In this document: positions 63,188-64,000 of the stretch, one piece after another
Numbering within the stretch: position 1 is the stretch's first letter
Layout: the number at the start of each line of letters is the position of its first letter
Made by a program: the position numbers and the translations under genes
The notes under the pieces: generated by a model
What the model saw: only the letters and a program-made list of their open reading frames with translations
Told to the model about the DNA's origin: nothing
The model's database searches: none
Source of the DNA: Tetrahymena elliotti 4EA
Lineage: Eukaryota > Ciliophora > Oligohymenophorea > Hymenostomatida > Tetrahymenidae
DNA length: 64,000 nt
Assembly (NCBI GenBank): GCA_000231825.2
Contig: JH720295.1
Location: 1,705,205 to 1,769,204, forward strand
Direction: 5' to 3'

Positions 63188-63903
63188 AAGTTCTACCTTC
63201 CTTTTTATTTCTTATTGAAAATTACTTTGTAAATAAATAAAATATCTATCTATTATGTATGCATGCATGTATTTATTATCACATATCTTCTGTGGATTCT
63301 TAAATTTATTTATTTTTACAATATATTGTAATTCATTAATAAAATTTTTTTAAAACAATATGCTTAAAATTAATATTTATTTTTCTTAATGATTTAAGTT
63401 ATGCTCAAAATTGGTCTTTTGAAAATTTTCATCCTTAAAAAGAAGATAGATAGATAGATAAATAATAAAACAAATTATCTACCTTCTTTTTTACATAAAA
63501 TATTCTAATTTCTAAATAAGATAAAAAAGATATACTATGATTTTTCTTGAATAATTTCTAACAAAAACTAGGTAGGATTATATGTAACAAATCAGCTAAA
63601 ATTCTTAGCAATAAGAAAATATGAAGGTGAAACTATTTCAGCACATTCAAAATAGGCAATAAATTAAATAGCTTTATATGAGGAAGGGTATTTAAATGCT
63701 TGACAAGCAAGAATAACTCTGTAAATTCTACTTTTCTAAGTTTAGATAGATGATCATATCATATTATTTAATGAATGATACTTTATTATTCTTAATTTTT
63801 TGAAACTCAATTTAGAGTTTAACTTAAAAATTAAAATGATTGAATGCATTTTGCTTTATGCATTATCTCTGATTACAATTATTTAATGAAAATATACCCA
63901 AAG
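63188..63903. other. Intergenic stretch with one likely exon
   Basis: On + the segment 63572-63703 (acceptor ACAAAAACTAG, TGA 63701-63703) reads VGLYVTNQLKFLAIRKYEGE then SAHSKQAINQIALYEEGYLN, which resembles part of a WD40 blade. It could be an alternative last exon for the BEACH gene or part of the gene entering the right edge; its phase does not fit the BEACH exon ending at 63070. The rest is A/T-rich. Confidence 0.4.
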
Positions 63904-64000
63904 TTTCAGATATCAAAGAGCCTAAATTGACTCCTAGTCAAAATGTCATCTATAAAAGCATGAAGAGTGAATTATCTGAAAAAGGTTATGATGAATTTAG
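63904..64000 (+). CDS. First visible exon of a gene cut by the right edge
   Basis: After an acceptor-like CCCAAAG one frame reads SDIKEPKLTPSQNVIYKSMK then SELSEKGYDEF up to the last base with no TGA. Composition is protein-like and unlike the flanking A/T DNA. Too short for identification. Confidence 0.5.

Noticed and set aside
1..64000. tRNA genes, rRNA, CRISPR arrays, insertion sequences with transposase
   Set aside because: I looked for tRNA B-box-like GGTTCRANNCC strings, rRNA cores, regularly spaced repeats and intact transposase frames and found none that I could support; a covariance-model scan would be decisive for tRNAs and snRNAs.

Overview
The window reads as nuclear (probably macronuclear) DNA of a ciliate of the Tetrahymena type. 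This is inferred from three things visible throughout. (1) Long open frames exist only if TAA and TAG are read as glutamine and TGA is the sole stop; every well-supported gene here ends in TGA. (2) The DNA is extremely A+T-rich, with A/T homopolymer intergenic stretches. (3) Introns are mostly short (about 40-120 bp), A/T-rich, begin GTA and end TAG or AAG. No tRNA, rRNA, CRISPR array, bacterial-style operon, telomere array or chromosome-breakage motif was found. There is one 100-N assembly gap (3962-4061).

Layout. 1-1.0 kb: the 3' end of an unrecognised membrane-protein gene (+). 1.5-6.3 kb: three tandem copies of an ADP/ATP-carrier-like gene on the - strand, one intact, one interrupted by the gap, one broken. 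7.3-12.4 kb: - strand genes, including a 489-residue orphan and a 976-residue Q/N-rich protein combining a B-box-like zinc finger with a C-terminal helix-turn-helix. 12.4-23 kb: gene-poor, with weak exons, a three-pass membrane protein, a GC-richer island of broken reading frames, and a 112-residue ParB/sulfiredoxin-like protein. 23.3-27.7 kb: a single-exon gene for a 1484-residue cysteine-rich multi-pass membrane protein (-). 28-34 kb: mostly non-coding, with a striking 85-bp near-perfect palindrome and a field of degenerate ~250-bp repeats. 34.5-46.8 kb (+): a TTLL12-type tubulin-tyrosine-ligase-like gene of 11 exons, then two coiled-coil protein genes. 48.5-63.2 kb (+): one giant gene of about 36 exons coding for a ~3050-residue BEACH protein (armadillo-like N-terminus, concanavalin-like domain, PH-BEACH, BEACH, WD40). 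63.9 kb to the end: the start of another gene.

The recognisable genes fit a cilium- and membrane-rich protist: vesicle trafficking (BEACH), tubulin-ligase-like regulation, coiled-coil structural proteins, a surface receptor-like protein and mitochondrial nucleotide exchange. There is no sign that neighbouring genes form one pathway. Exon coordinates were derived by hand from reading-frame continuity and GT/AG positions; for the TTLL12, 38.7-kb and BEACH genes the phases close exactly across all joined exons, which is the main support for those models.
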